From: Gammaproteobacteria bacterium
Lineage (GTDB): Bacteria > Pseudomonadota > Gammaproteobacteria > Pseudomonadales > Azotimanducaceae
NCBI GenBank assembly: GCA_026707945.1
Contig: JAPOVV010000115.1
Coordinates: 434,001-498,000 of the forward strand
Direction: 5' to 3'
DNA length: 64,000 nt
Below the pieces are notes generated by a model. It did not search any database. It was not told the origin of the DNA and saw only the letters and a program-made list of their open reading frames with translations. Position numbers and translations under genes: made by a program. Positions 49,216 through 58,096 of the stretch are shown here, piece by piece (the stretch's first letter is position 1; every line of letters begins with the position of its first letter).

Positions 49216-49413
49216 GTGAGTACACAACACACGGTGTCGTATTTCGCTATGCAAGACATGGTCGAAACTGCACGCAAGGATGGTAAGGGAGAAGCAGTTG
49301 CACCGAATGAAATGATTGCAACGAATGCAACGATTTTCTACAATATTTGCCTTAAAACCGATATGTTTATAGCGTGGCCAATCTTCCGGTTAGGAAAGGT
49401 GATCGAAGCTTAG
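49216..49413 (+). CDS. Small hypothetical ORF upstream of RES antitoxin
   Basis: A 65-residue ORF with a GTG start (weak ribosome site) that overlaps the antitoxin gene by 40 bases. I do not recognise it. It may be a leader peptide for translational coupling or a chance ORF; there is no support beyond its position. Confidence 0.25.
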   Translation: MSTQHTVSYFAMQDMVETARKDGKGEAVAPNEMIATNATIFYNICLKTDMFIAWPIFRLGKVIEA

Positions 49414-50225
49414 CGCTCAAAGCGTGCATAGACGAATTGAACGAACTCGGACCGTCCGAACGACGACTTGCGATGGTGGCTCTCCTAGCTTCGAGTGTTA
49501 AGAGAATTCGATTACTCGAATCGGATGACGAAGGTCAGTCCGCGGTGGCAGAGACCAATTTATTTCCCGAAAAAGAAATAGGAGAATTTTGGGAAAAACT
49601 GTCCAGTGCAGTTAGTTTCCCGACATCGTCGCTTGTTAACCTCAGCATACTATCGAGCGAAGAGTTTAACGACGGAGTAAACACACCGATTTCGACCATC
49701 GACCTCGTCGAGGATGAGTCCGGAAATGTCTCCGTAAGTATCGGACAAAAAGCGACCCTTGAAGGCGAGAGCCTGCTCACACTTCGCACCCAGGATTCGG
49801 TCCAGTTACCAAATTTTGAACCTTCCGATGTTCAAGCTAGCTCATGCTTATCCGCGCAAGACGCTGCGAAGCTCCTTGGCGTTGCTAAATCAACCGTCAC
49901 TCGACGGATTAACAAGAACGAGCTGATTGGATTTCATGCGTTCACAAATGCGCTTCGCATCCCGGAAGAGCAGTTCATTGACGGTTCTGTAGTCGCCGGT
50001 GTTCCCGAGATTCTCGCTATGTTTACTGAGGAACTAGCTGAAGGCGGGACGCACACAGACCACAAAGGTGCTTGGAACTTCCTCAGTACCGTTGTTTCCC
50101 CAGGTGATGTGGCGCAACGTCCAATTGACAAGATGAAGGCTGGAATGCGGAAACGAAATAGCTCTGTAGTTCTTGTAGAACTACGTCGCATTAAGGAGAG
50201 CCTTGACTACGGCGACCATATTTGA
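49374..50225 (+). CDS. Probable antitoxin of RES pair, HTH and DUF2384-like domains
   Basis: A 283-residue protein. Residues ~160-200 (LSAQDAAKLLGVAKSTVTRRI then NKNELIGFHAFTNALRIPEEQF) form an excisionase/MerR-like helix-turn-helix. The C-terminal ~60 residues (GAWNFLSTVVSPGDVAQRPIDKMKAG, ending in a helix) resemble the DUF2384/Xre-MbcA-ParS toxin-binding domain. The N-terminal ~150 residues have no recognised motif. It is longer than usual antitoxins of this class (~150 residues). The start is GTG with no good ribosome site. Its stop overlaps the RES gene (TTGA). Confidence 0.6.
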   Translation: MANLPVRKGDRSLALKACIDELNELGPSERRLAMVALLASSVKRIRLLESDDEGQSAVAETNLFPEKEIGEFWEKLSSAVSFPTSSLVNLSILSSEEFNDGVNTPISTIDLVEDESGNVSVSIGQKATLEGESLLTLRTQDSVQLPNFEPSDVQASSCLSAQDAAKLLGVAKSTVTRRINKNELIGFHAFTNALRIPEEQFIDGSVVAGVPEILAMFTEELAEGGTHTDHKGAWNFLSTVVSPGDVAQRPIDKMKAGMRKRNSSVVLVELRRIKESLDYGDHI

Positions 50226-50866
50226 GTATCGCTGAGCTTTTGTCGCTGAACCCATCGCGACGTGAAGAAGTTACGAACCTATTCGAAGGACTCGTAACCG
50301 TTCGGTCCTTCTCGAACTTCGTGCGAATATTGCACGAACGCTACGAACGCCGACCTCTAGGTCTGAGTTCGGGACCGAGCCGTTTCGGTCCAATTGCTAC
50401 TCCTATCGAAATGGTCGCGGTAGCTCCCTCGTTTCGCGTCCTCTACATGGCAGTTGACCTAGCGACTGCTGCATACGAAACGGTAATCCGAGATCGTTAC
50501 GACCTGGAACCGTCGCGCATTCTGTTGCCAGCGGACTACCGTGGGTGGGTTGTCGTGAATATATCCACTTCTCTAGATGCGACGGTCACGTTGGTAGACC
50601 TTACCGACGGGAACGCGATCCGTCACGGAGTACCCAGCGACGTAACGAACTATTCAGCGCACAGGGACGGTCAATATTTCGCGTCCTTTGTCCATGCCAA
50701 CATGCCCACCGTGGACGGATTTCTCTATCGAAGTCGTTTTACTAATCGACGAAATATTGCGGTTTTTGAGCGTGCAATTGACCGACTCGCGACCGGAACG
50801 ACTCTACCATTGACTCGAGATCTTCTAAGTTCGGCAATCTCATCATGGAACGTTAACGTGAATTGA
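50222..50866 (+). CDS. RES-domain protein, probable NAD-degrading toxin
   Basis: A 214-residue protein with the RES-domain pattern: RRPLGLSSGPSRFGP near residue 43, FRVLYMAVDLATAAYETVIRD where the conserved Glu lies, and a late GFLYRSRFTNRRNIAVFE segment with the Ser. RES toxins studied so far (MbcT, ParT) degrade or transfer ADP-ribose from NAD. The start is TTG within the antitoxin stop, so they are translationally coupled. Toxin activity is inferred from family and pairing. Confidence 0.7.
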   Translation: MSIAELLSLNPSRREEVTNLFEGLVTVRSFSNFVRILHERYERRPLGLSSGPSRFGPIATPIEMVAVAPSFRVLYMAVDLATAAYETVIRDRYDLEPSRILLPADYRGWVVVNISTSLDATVTLVDLTDGNAIRHGVPSDVTNYSAHRDGQYFASFVHANMPTVDGFLYRSRFTNRRNIAVFERAIDRLATGTTLPLTRDLLSSAISSWNVNVN

Positions 50867-50942
50867 TGATCGAGAACCGATGGTAGGTCTCGACGTAGCC
50901 GCGCTTAATCGTGGACGGTAATGATCCAATCGTGTTCGAGTA

Positions 50943-52337
50943 TTAGAACGAAGCGTTATTCGGCACACGCGGAAATGGAATCACATCGCGGATGTTCTCC
51001 ATACCTGACATATACATCAGTAATCGTTCAAATCCTGCGCCGAATCCGGCATGAGGTACGGTCCCATACCGTCGAAGATCACGGTACCACCAGAGTTCGT
51101 CGCGCTGTTCTTCACTCATCCGACTCTCTAGTTGCTCAAGGCGTTCCTCTCTTTGACTACCACCGACTATCTCCCCAACACCCGGTACTAATACGTCCAT
51201 GGCTGCCACGGTTTTCTCGTCATCGTTTAGCCTCATGTAGAACGGTTTGATAGTCCGTGGATAGTTCATGACGACGACCGGAGTTTTAAAGACGTTCTCT
51301 GTAAGAAATCGTTCGTGTTCGGATTGAAGATCCGCTCCCCATTCGACTGGGAATTCGAACTTATGCGATGTGTTCTGGAGCTCGGTCACGGCGTCCGAAT
51401 AATCGAGTCGAACAAACTTGCTTTCGACGACGTTTTCGAGTCTCTCGATGGCCTGCGGGTCTATCCGTTGTGCAAAGAACGCCATGTCCTCGTCGCACTG
51501 TTCGAGGGTGTCGCGTAAGACCACTTTAAGAAAGTCTTCTGCGAGTGAAGCGTTGTCACCTAAATCCGCGAACGCGATTTCAGGTTCGATCATCCAAAAC
51601 TCGGCTAAATGCCTGCTGGTATTTGAGTTCTCCGCGCGGAACGTCGGTCCGAACGTATACACGTTCTTCAATGCGAGGCAAAATGCCTCCACATTCAGCT
51701 GCCCCGATACGGCTAAATATGTTTCCTCTCCGAAGAAATCTTCACTGTAGTCGTTACGCGATTGGTTCACCAAGTCCAAGGTGCTGACACGAAACAACTC
51801 GCCTGCACCCTCGCAATCGCTAGCTGTGATGATCGGCGTATTCACCCATACAAATCCGCGCTCGCTGAAATAACGGTGCACGGACTGCGCGACTTCGTGT
51901 CGAAGGCGAGAGATCGCACCAAACGTATTCGTTCTTGGTCGTAGATGCGCAACGCTTCGTAAATACTCGAAGGTATGACGCTTCTTCGCGATGGGGTAGG
52001 CTTCTGGGTCGTCTATATCACCAATACAAGCTACTTCCGCCGCTTGTATCTCGACGTCTTGGCCTTTCCCTTGAGATGCAACGATCGTACCGGTGACGCT
52101 AACTGCTGCACCCGTTGTTAATCTCGTTACTGCGGCATAGTTAGAAAGATCTTGATTCGCAACAACCTGAATCGGGTCGAAACAGGAGCCATCATGTACC
52201 GAAAGAAAGGCAAACCCGCCTTTGGAGACGCGAACTGAACGTAGCCAACCTTCGATCTGGATATCGGTATCGATGGAAGTCGCGCCCGTTAGGATTGATT
52301 TCACTGACGTGACTTGATTGGGGTGATCGTTCGTCAC
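50943..52337 (-). CDS. asnS: Asparaginyl-tRNA synthetase
   Basis: Charges tRNA-Asn. A 464-residue class IIb synthetase with an N-terminal OB fold ([25 protein letters not shown]) and catalytic motifs [46 protein letters not shown] and the C-terminal [15 protein letters not shown]. The presence of AsnRS means Asn-tRNA is made directly, without amidotransferase. The start is GTG. Convergent with the RES toxin gene. Confidence 0.97.
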   Translation of the reverse strand: MTNDHPNQVTSVKSILTGATSIDTDIQIEGWLRSVRVSKGGFAFLSVHDGSCFDPIQVVANQDLSNYAAVTRLTTGAAVSVTGTIVASQGKGQDVEIQAAEVACIGDIDDPEAYPIAKKRHTFEYLRSVAHLRPRTNTFGAISRLRHEVAQSVHRYFSERGFVWVNTPIITASDCEGAGELFRVSTLDLVNQSRNDYSEDFFGEETYLAVSGQLNVEAFCLALKNVYTFGPTFRAENSNTSRHLAEFWMIEPEIAFADLGDNASLAEDFLKVVLRDTLEQCDEDMAFFAQRIDPQAIERLENVVESKFVRLDYSDAVTELQNTSHKFEFPVEWGADLQSEHERFLTENVFKTPVVVMNYPRTIKPFYMRLNDDEKTVAAMDVLVPGVGEIVGGSQREERLEQLESRMSEEQRDELWWYRDLRRYGTVPHAGFGAGFERLLMYMSGMENIRDVIPFPRVPNNASF

Positions 52338-52376
52338 TGCTCGTCTCGGTTCGTTGTGCAGAAGGTTGCTGCGGTA

Positions 52377-53561
52377 CTAGGTACGCTCAAGCACAGTCTT
52401 GAACGGTGAATGGGTGCGTACGTATTCGATGTCGCTCTTGACATAGCGTTGCTCACGTTGGAGAAAGTCTGCGACAGCCTCTTTGAAACTCTCATTCGCC
52501 AGCCAGTGCGCGGAGTAGGTTTCACGCGCCAAGTAGCCACGTGCGATCTTGTGGGATCCTTGCGCGCCGGCTTCAACGCATTGGAGCTTGTTGATGATCG
52601 CGTAGTCAATTGCCTGGTAGTAGCAGATCTCGAAATGCAGAAACGGATGGTGTTCTATGCACCCCCAATTACGCCCAAACAACGTATCTTCACCAATGAA
52701 GTTAATCGCCCCAGCAACGTATCTGTTCTCACGTTTTGCCAGAATCAGCAAGATCTGTTCGGGCATCGCTTCATTTATGAGGCTGAAGAACTCGCGCGTG
52801 AGATAGTTTGAGCCCCATTTCCGATAGGTGGTGTCTATATAAAAATCGAAAAACGCGTCCCAATGGTGCTCTTTTAAATCGCTACCAGAAACCCACTCGA
52901 TTTCGACGCCATTCTGGCACGCTTCACGCCGTTCACGACGAATGTTCTTACGTTTCTTGGACGATAGCTCGTTTTGGAATTGCTCGAAATCCCGATAGTC
53001 CTTGTTGTACCAATGAAACTGGGTGTCCAATCGCTGAAGTAATCCACAAGAACCTGCCAGTTTCCATTCATCCTCTGGCATAAACGTAATGTGTAGGGAA
53101 CTGATGTTCGTTTTCTGAGCCAATTGCGTCGCAACCTCTAGCAGCTGACGTTGCCACTCGGCTTGATATTGCCCCGGTCTTGCAAGCAAGCGCGGACCGG
53201 TCGCCGGCGTAAACGGCACACTAGATTGAAGTTTTGGGTAGTAACGTCCGCCGGCTTGATGCCAAGCATTTGCCCAACTACCGTCGAACACGTACTCACC
53301 GCGAGAATGTGACTTGAGGTACAAGGGCATGAGTGCAACGGTCTCGCCTTCAGATTCGAGGCTGACGTGAAAGGGTGCCCAGCCAGTATCGGGACAAGCA
53401 CTCTTGCTCTCCTCTAACGCGCGCAGAAACCGATAATCGACGAACGGGTTGTAGCGATAAGACTGACTACAAGCGTCCCACGTCGCTTGCTCAATCTCAC
53501 GGATGTCGTAATGAACACGACCTACGAGCGTTTTTGATTCCTGGGTTACCGATTTAGGCAC
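52377..53561 (-). CDS. GNAT/FemAB-like protein (DUF482)
   Basis: A 394-residue protein of the DUF482/peptidogalycan family, with acetyltransferase-like fold. Conserved blocks include YNPFVDYRFLRALEES, HQAGGRYYPKLQSSVPFTPATGPRLL, YKDYRDFEQFQNELSSKKRKNIRRERR and EAGAQGSHKIARGYLARETYSAHWL. Often paired in proteobacterial genomes with amino-acid metabolism genes; the acceptor substrate is unknown. The start is GTG. It lies 39 bases upstream of asnS on the same strand. Confidence 0.85.
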   Translation of the reverse strand: MPKSVTQESKTLVGRVHYDIREIEQATWDACSQSYRYNPFVDYRFLRALEESKSACPDTGWAPFHVSLESEGETVALMPLYLKSHSRGEYVFDGSWANAWHQAGGRYYPKLQSSVPFTPATGPRLLARPGQYQAEWQRQLLEVATQLAQKTNISSLHITFMPEDEWKLAGSCGLLQRLDTQFHWYNKDYRDFEQFQNELSSKKRKNIRRERREACQNGVEIEWVSGSDLKEHHWDAFFDFYIDTTYRKWGSNYLTREFFSLINEAMPEQILLILAKRENRYVAGAINFIGEDTLFGRNWGCIEHHPFLHFEICYYQAIDYAIINKLQCVEAGAQGSHKIARGYLARETYSAHWLANESFKEAVADFLQREQRYVKSDIEYVRTHSPFKTVLERT

Positions 53562-53762
53562 AGTTAGCTTTTTAGGTGAGTGGTCTAAGCATATTCAAGA
53601 CCGTCTGAGCACTAGGGTGAATCCGACGAACCCGTCGACTGCGAAAACAAAGGCGTAACATTGCGAGCGCACATGAGCTCGCATATGTCGCGCCGTACGG
53701 AATAAGGCGTGGCCAAATTCGCGGATTCTTCGCTCCTTTAAGACAAGGTCAAACCTGTCCTC

Positions 53763-55004
53763 ATGTCTGACGATCGAACTGCCGATCTCCAAAACCTCAG
53801 CATAGATCGCTCCGAACGACCGCGCTCGAAGTGGCGAATTCTCATTTGGATGATCTTGATCGCAGCGATCGGTGGCGCGTCGTATATCGGTTATTTCGTT
53901 TATTTCATTGACGACACACTGCAAGTGAGCTCTACGCTCGCAGTATCAGCAGCGCGGGGCTCGCAAACGGAAAGTGTTCTCGATGCGACGGGTTTCGTCG
54001 TTGCACGGAGACAGGCATCCGTGAGTTCGAAAGTACCAGGAAAGGTCACGTCCGTACTTATTGAGGAAGGGATGGAGGTCGAGGAAGGTCAACTTCTTGC
54101 GACACTGGATGACTCGATAAACCGTGCTCAACTAGACCTTGCTCGATCGCAGTTAGAAGCGACACGTTCGCAGCTGTCGGAGCTTAAGCTGCGTTACGAA
54201 CAAGCAACGATCGATAGTCAGCGAAATGAGCGCTTGGCGGAGCAAGGCTTAATCAGCGCAAATGAACTTGAGCAGAGTCAATTGATTCGAGAAACCCTTG
54301 AGAGCGCCATAAGAGTCTCAGCCGAAAACGTTGCTGTAGGCGAACGCACGGTCGAACTACAGGAAAAGTACGTGTCGGACATGGAGATTCGAGCGCCGTT
54401 TGCGGGAATCGTCATCTCAAAGACCGCCCAACCCGGGGAAATGATCGCGCCCGTTGCCGGTGGTGGTGGTTTTACGCGTACCGGTATCTGCACGATCGTG
54501 GATATGGATTCGCTGGAAGTTCAGATCGATGTCACCGAGTCATATATCAATCGCGTTCAACCGGGGCAGCAAGTTACGGTTCAACTTACGGCGTATCCCG
54601 ATTTCAGGATGCCCGCTGAAGTGATCGCGATCATTCCTACGGCAGATCGCGCGCGATCGACCGTCAAGGTAAGGGTCGGTTTCAAACAGCGGGATGATCG
54701 CGTGCTTCCAGATATGGCCGTAAAAGTTTCATTCCTGGAAGAAGGTGAGATTGCGGAGCTGCAAGAAGTGCCGACCGGTGTCGTTGTTCCCATGTCGGCG
54801 ATCGATACCGAGGGTGGTGTCAGTCGAGTTTGGGTGATCAAAGATAACGTGGTTGGGAGCCGGCGGGTTCGTCTTGGTGACGAGGCCGAAAATGGAAATG
54901 TTCAGATCATCGACGGTCTGAGGAGTGGGGAGCGCGTCGTCACTGGGCTATCTCCAGAACTCAAGCGTGGACTCGTAGATGGAAAAACTGTCACAGCGAT
55001 TTAA
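53763..55004 (+). CDS. Efflux periplasmic adaptor (HlyD/MacA-like)
   Basis: Links the inner-membrane transporter to an outer-membrane channel. 413 residues, with an N-terminal membrane segment (WRILIWMILIAAIGGASYIGYFVYF, ~28-50). A lipoyl half-motif ASVSSKVPGKVTSVLIEEGMEVEEGQLLATLDD and its mate IRAPFAGIVISKTAQPGEMI flank an alpha-hairpin of coiled-coil (~115-215). It is the first gene of a four-gene set that ends in two permeases, so it is MacA-like rather than RND. Substrate unknown. Confidence 0.92.
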   Translation: MSDDRTADLQNLSIDRSERPRSKWRILIWMILIAAIGGASYIGYFVYFIDDTLQVSSTLAVSAARGSQTESVLDATGFVVARRQASVSSKVPGKVTSVLIEEGMEVEEGQLLATLDDSINRAQLDLARSQLEATRSQLSELKLRYEQATIDSQRNERLAEQGLISANELEQSQLIRETLESAIRVSAENVAVGERTVELQEKYVSDMEIRAPFAGIVISKTAQPGEMIAPVAGGGGFTRTGICTIVDMDSLEVQIDVTESYINRVQPGQQVTVQLTAYPDFRMPAEVIAIIPTADRARSTVKVRVGFKQRDDRVLPDMAVKVSFLEEGEIAELQEVPTGVVVPMSAIDTEGGVSRVWVIKDNVVGSRRVRLGDEAENGNVQIIDGLRSGERVVTGLSPELKRGLVDGKTVTAI

Positions 55005-55022
55005 CGAAGGGTAAGGCAGGCA

Positions 55023-55718
55023 ATGGCTTTTATTGAATTGACGAGAGTAGTTAAGAACTACGAAAAGGGCAGTGAAGTTGTGCACGTTCTGCAGGACTTG
55101 AATTTGTCTTTGCACGAGGGTGACTTCCTAGCCTTGATGGGTCCAAGCGGGAGTGGCAAGAGCACGCTGCTGAATTTGATCGGAGGTATTGACCAGCCGA
55201 CAGCAGGGAGCGTTCTCGTCGACGGTGCTAACTTGGGGAACATGTCAGGATCTCAACTTGCGAAGTGGCGATCAGAAACCATTGGGTTCGTGTTTCAGTT
55301 CTACAACTTGCTGCCATTCTTGACCGCGGAGCGCAATGTCGAATTGCCCTTGCTTCTTACGAATCTAGGTGGCTCGCAACGAAAAGAAAACGCTTTGACT
55401 GCTTTACGGACGGTGTCTCTGGAGGACCGTGCGAAGCACAAGCCGGGTGAATTAAGCGGCGGTCAACAACAGCGTGTCGCGATAGCCCGCGCAATCGTTG
55501 CGGATCCAAAAATCTTGGTATGCGATGAACCGACCGGCGACCTAGATCGCCAAAGTGCGCAGGAGATTCTCGCACTTCTTGAAACCCTAAACGAACGATT
55601 CGGCAAGACCGTCATCATGGTGACGCATGACCCGCTAGCAGCAGAACACGCCAAAACCGTATTGCACCTTGACAAAGGTGTTCTCGTGGAGAGCGGGCAA
55701 GCGGAGGTTTCGGCATGA
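55023..55718 (+). CDS. ABC transporter ATP-binding protein (MacB/LolD type)
   Basis: A 231-residue ATPase with Walker A GPSGSGKST (~40-48), Q-loop FQFYNLLPFLTAERNV, signature LSGGQQQRVAIARAIV, Walker B VCDEPTGDLD and the H-loop VMVTHDP. The NLLPFLTA and GDLDRQSAQEI patterns place it with the LolD/MacB-N branch. It pairs with the two FtsX-type permeases downstream. 18 bases after the adaptor gene, and overlapping the next gene by 4. Confidence 0.94.
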   Translation: MAFIELTRVVKNYEKGSEVVHVLQDLNLSLHEGDFLALMGPSGSGKSTLLNLIGGIDQPTAGSVLVDGANLGNMSGSQLAKWRSETIGFVFQFYNLLPFLTAERNVELPLLLTNLGGSQRKENALTALRTVSLEDRAKHKPGELSGGQQQRVAIARAIVADPKILVCDEPTGDLDRQSAQEILALLETLNERFGKTVIMVTHDPLAAEHAKTVLHLDKGVLVESGQAEVSA

Positions 55719-56881
55719 CAAGCGTTGGATTCGTGTGGAAGAACCTCTACCGGAAGAAAACTCGAACGTTTCTAACGTTCTTCTGCCTCTTTATTGCGTT
55801 CTTGCTATATGTTGCACTTGGTTCGATCGCCGTCGTATTTTCGATCGATACCGTGAGTGGTGAACTTGGTGCGAATCGCCTTCAAACGAGCGCCAAGTAC
55901 TCCATGATCGATGACATCCCGAAGCGGTATGTGGACGAAATAACGCAACTAGATGGTGTTGAGGTGGTAACTCATATGACATGGTTCGGCGGTTATTACC
56001 AGGAACCAAGCAACATGCTCGTCACGTTTCCAGTGGATCCTAGTACGTATTTCCGGATTTACCGTGAGCTTGAAATAAGCGATGAGCACCTTACGGCGTT
56101 CTTGGAGACTCGACGCGGCATGGTCGCGCCAATAGAAACGGTCGAAAGGTATCAGTGGAAGGTCGGTGACATTATTCCGATTGGTTCCCAGATCTATGCG
56201 CAAAAAGACGGAAACCGCATATGGGAGTTCGAACTGGTTGGTTTTTACACGCCACAACAGGAGGGAATGAGCGCCGTCCTGTTGCAGTACGACTACTTCG
56301 AAGAAGCGAATGCATTTGGGCCAGGTGCTGTGGGCTGGCTGACAATCGAGATCTCAGACCCACAACTAGCACCGGAACTTGCGCAGAAGATTGACAGCAT
56401 GTATATCAATTCTTCCGACCCTGTCCGGACAGCGACAGAAAGCGAATCGAATCGTCAGTTTCTTGCGCAGTACGGCAACATCACGTTGATGATGAGTGGC
56501 ATTCTCCTTGCCGTGTTTTTCACGATTCTATTGGTATGTGCAAACACGATGGCTCAGGCATTTCGAGAACGTATCGCCGAACTTGGCGTGTTGAAGACGA
56601 TCGGGTTTAACGACTACAAGCTAGGGATGTGGATGCTCAGTGAGGCCATCCTGTTGAGTGTCCTACCTGCGATTTTTGGTGTGCTTGTCGGCATGGGACT
56701 GCTCATCGCAGTTGGGTCGACAGGTGCAGCGGCAATGTTCATTCCGACACCACCGATGTCCGTGTTGCTGTCGACGGCAGTTTCATCCCTCGCGCTCGCC
56801 GGTGCGCTAGGTGTGCTCGTAGGTGCGATTCCGGCTCTGTCGACAACTCGCATGTCCATCGTCGACGCAATGCACGCGTGA
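55715..56881 (+). CDS. FtsX-type ABC transporter permease (first)
   Basis: A 388-residue protein. The N-terminal membrane helix (TFLTFFCLFIAFLLYVALGSI) is followed by a large periplasmic domain (~45-245) and three C-terminal helices with the FtsX/MacB pattern ERIAELGVLKTIGFNDYKLGMWMLSEAILLSVLPAIFGVLVG. It is a half-permease that would dimerise with the next gene product. Its start ATG overlaps the ATPase gene (ATGA). Confidence 0.92.
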   Translation: MTSVGFVWKNLYRKKTRTFLTFFCLFIAFLLYVALGSIAVVFSIDTVSGELGANRLQTSAKYSMIDDIPKRYVDEITQLDGVEVVTHMTWFGGYYQEPSNMLVTFPVDPSTYFRIYRELEISDEHLTAFLETRRGMVAPIETVERYQWKVGDIIPIGSQIYAQKDGNRIWEFELVGFYTPQQEGMSAVLLQYDYFEEANAFGPGAVGWLTIEISDPQLAPELAQKIDSMYINSSDPVRTATESESNRQFLAQYGNITLMMSGILLAVFFTILLVCANTMAQAFRERIAELGVLKTIGFNDYKLGMWMLSEAILLSVLPAIFGVLVGMGLLIAVGSTGAAAMFIPTPPMSVLLSTAVSSLALAGALGVLVGAIPALSTTRMSIVDAMHA

Positions 56882-56896
56882 GACTGAGGATTCACG

Positions 56897-58057
56897 ATGC
56901 TTAAGCAAATCTTCAAAATCTCGCTCATGAACTTGCGCAATTTGCCGTCGCGATTTGGTATTTCGTCGGTCGTCGTTGTTGGAATCGGCGGGGTCGTCGG
57001 CGTCTTGGTGGCGATTTTGGCAATGGCTTCGGGCTTCGAATCTGCACTGGCGAGTGGTGCATCGAGTGACCGCGTGATTCTGTTGCGAGAAGGATCGACT
57101 GATGAGATGGCGAGTTCGATCGGTCCGCCAGAAGTTGCCCTGATTGAGACATTACCTGGGGTCGCTGCTTTCAGCCCAGAGCTGTACACCGTGGTCGACG
57201 TTCCCAAGATGGATACGGGCACCTACGCAAATCTAATCGCACGAGGTGTCGGAACAGGCGCTTTTGAAGTGCGCCCTGAAGTTGAGATTGTCGCGGGTAG
57301 AAATTTCGTGCCGGGGCGAACCGAGATCATCGCAGGGGTAAAAGCCGCTAGCGAATTCAGAGGCTTGGATGTTGGGTCGGAAGTGTCATTACGAGACTCG
57401 ACGTGGCAGGTCGTTGGCCATTTTGAAGCAGCGGGATCAGCGTATGAATCCGAGATTTGGCTTGACTTTCCAGCAGCACTCAGTGCATTCCGTCGCGGCT
57501 CTGCAACGTCGCTGAGGATTCGACTAGACTCCCCTGCATCCTTCGACGAATTGTCGCAAGCCATTGCAAACGATCCGCGTCTGCAGGTGCAAGTTATCTC
57601 TGAACCTTCGTTCATCGAGGGTCAATCAGCGACGTTACGGCAAGTCATTAAGTCGTTCGGCTATGCCGTCGCAGTGATCATGGCGATTGGCGCACTATTT
57701 GCTGCTCTCAATACGATGTACACCGCCGTATCGACTCGAACGATTGAAATCGCAACGTTGCGTGCGATTGGTTTCTCAAGCGTGCCGATCGTCGTATCGG
57801 TGATGATCGAAGCGGTTATTCTGGCAGTTCTTGGCGGTGCATTAGGGGCACTGTTTTCGTACTTGTTCTTCAACGGATTTACGGTTGCGACCTTGAATCC
57901 TGCGGCTTTTTCACAAGTTGCATTCGATTTCAATGTCTCAACAGAAATCGTTTATCTCGGCATGACGTGGGCGATCGTCATCGGCTTCTTCGGGGGCTTG
58001 CTTCCTGCAATTAGCGCAGCCTTCATTCCGATCACCACCGCATTACGAGGCGAATAA
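56897..58057 (+). CDS. FtsX-type ABC transporter permease (second)
   Basis: A 386-residue partner permease with the same topology: N-terminal helix SSVVVVGIGGVVGVLVAILAM, periplasmic MacB-like core domain (~45-250), then three helices with TIEIATLRAIGFSSVPIVVSVMIEAVILAVLGGALGAL. Together with the previous permease it replaces one fused MacB. 15 bases separate the two genes. Confidence 0.92.
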   Translation: MLKQIFKISLMNLRNLPSRFGISSVVVVGIGGVVGVLVAILAMASGFESALASGASSDRVILLREGSTDEMASSIGPPEVALIETLPGVAAFSPELYTVVDVPKMDTGTYANLIARGVGTGAFEVRPEVEIVAGRNFVPGRTEIIAGVKAASEFRGLDVGSEVSLRDSTWQVVGHFEAAGSAYESEIWLDFPAALSAFRRGSATSLRIRLDSPASFDELSQAIANDPRLQVQVISEPSFIEGQSATLRQVIKSFGYAVAVIMAIGALFAALNTMYTAVSTRTIEIATLRAIGFSSVPIVVSVMIEAVILAVLGGALGALFSYLFFNGFTVATLNPAAFSQVAFDFNVSTEIVYLGMTWAIVIGFFGGLLPAISAAFIPITTALRGE

Positions 58058-58096
58058 CGCAAGACAATCAATCCAGACTGCGTCAAGTGAGACGTA

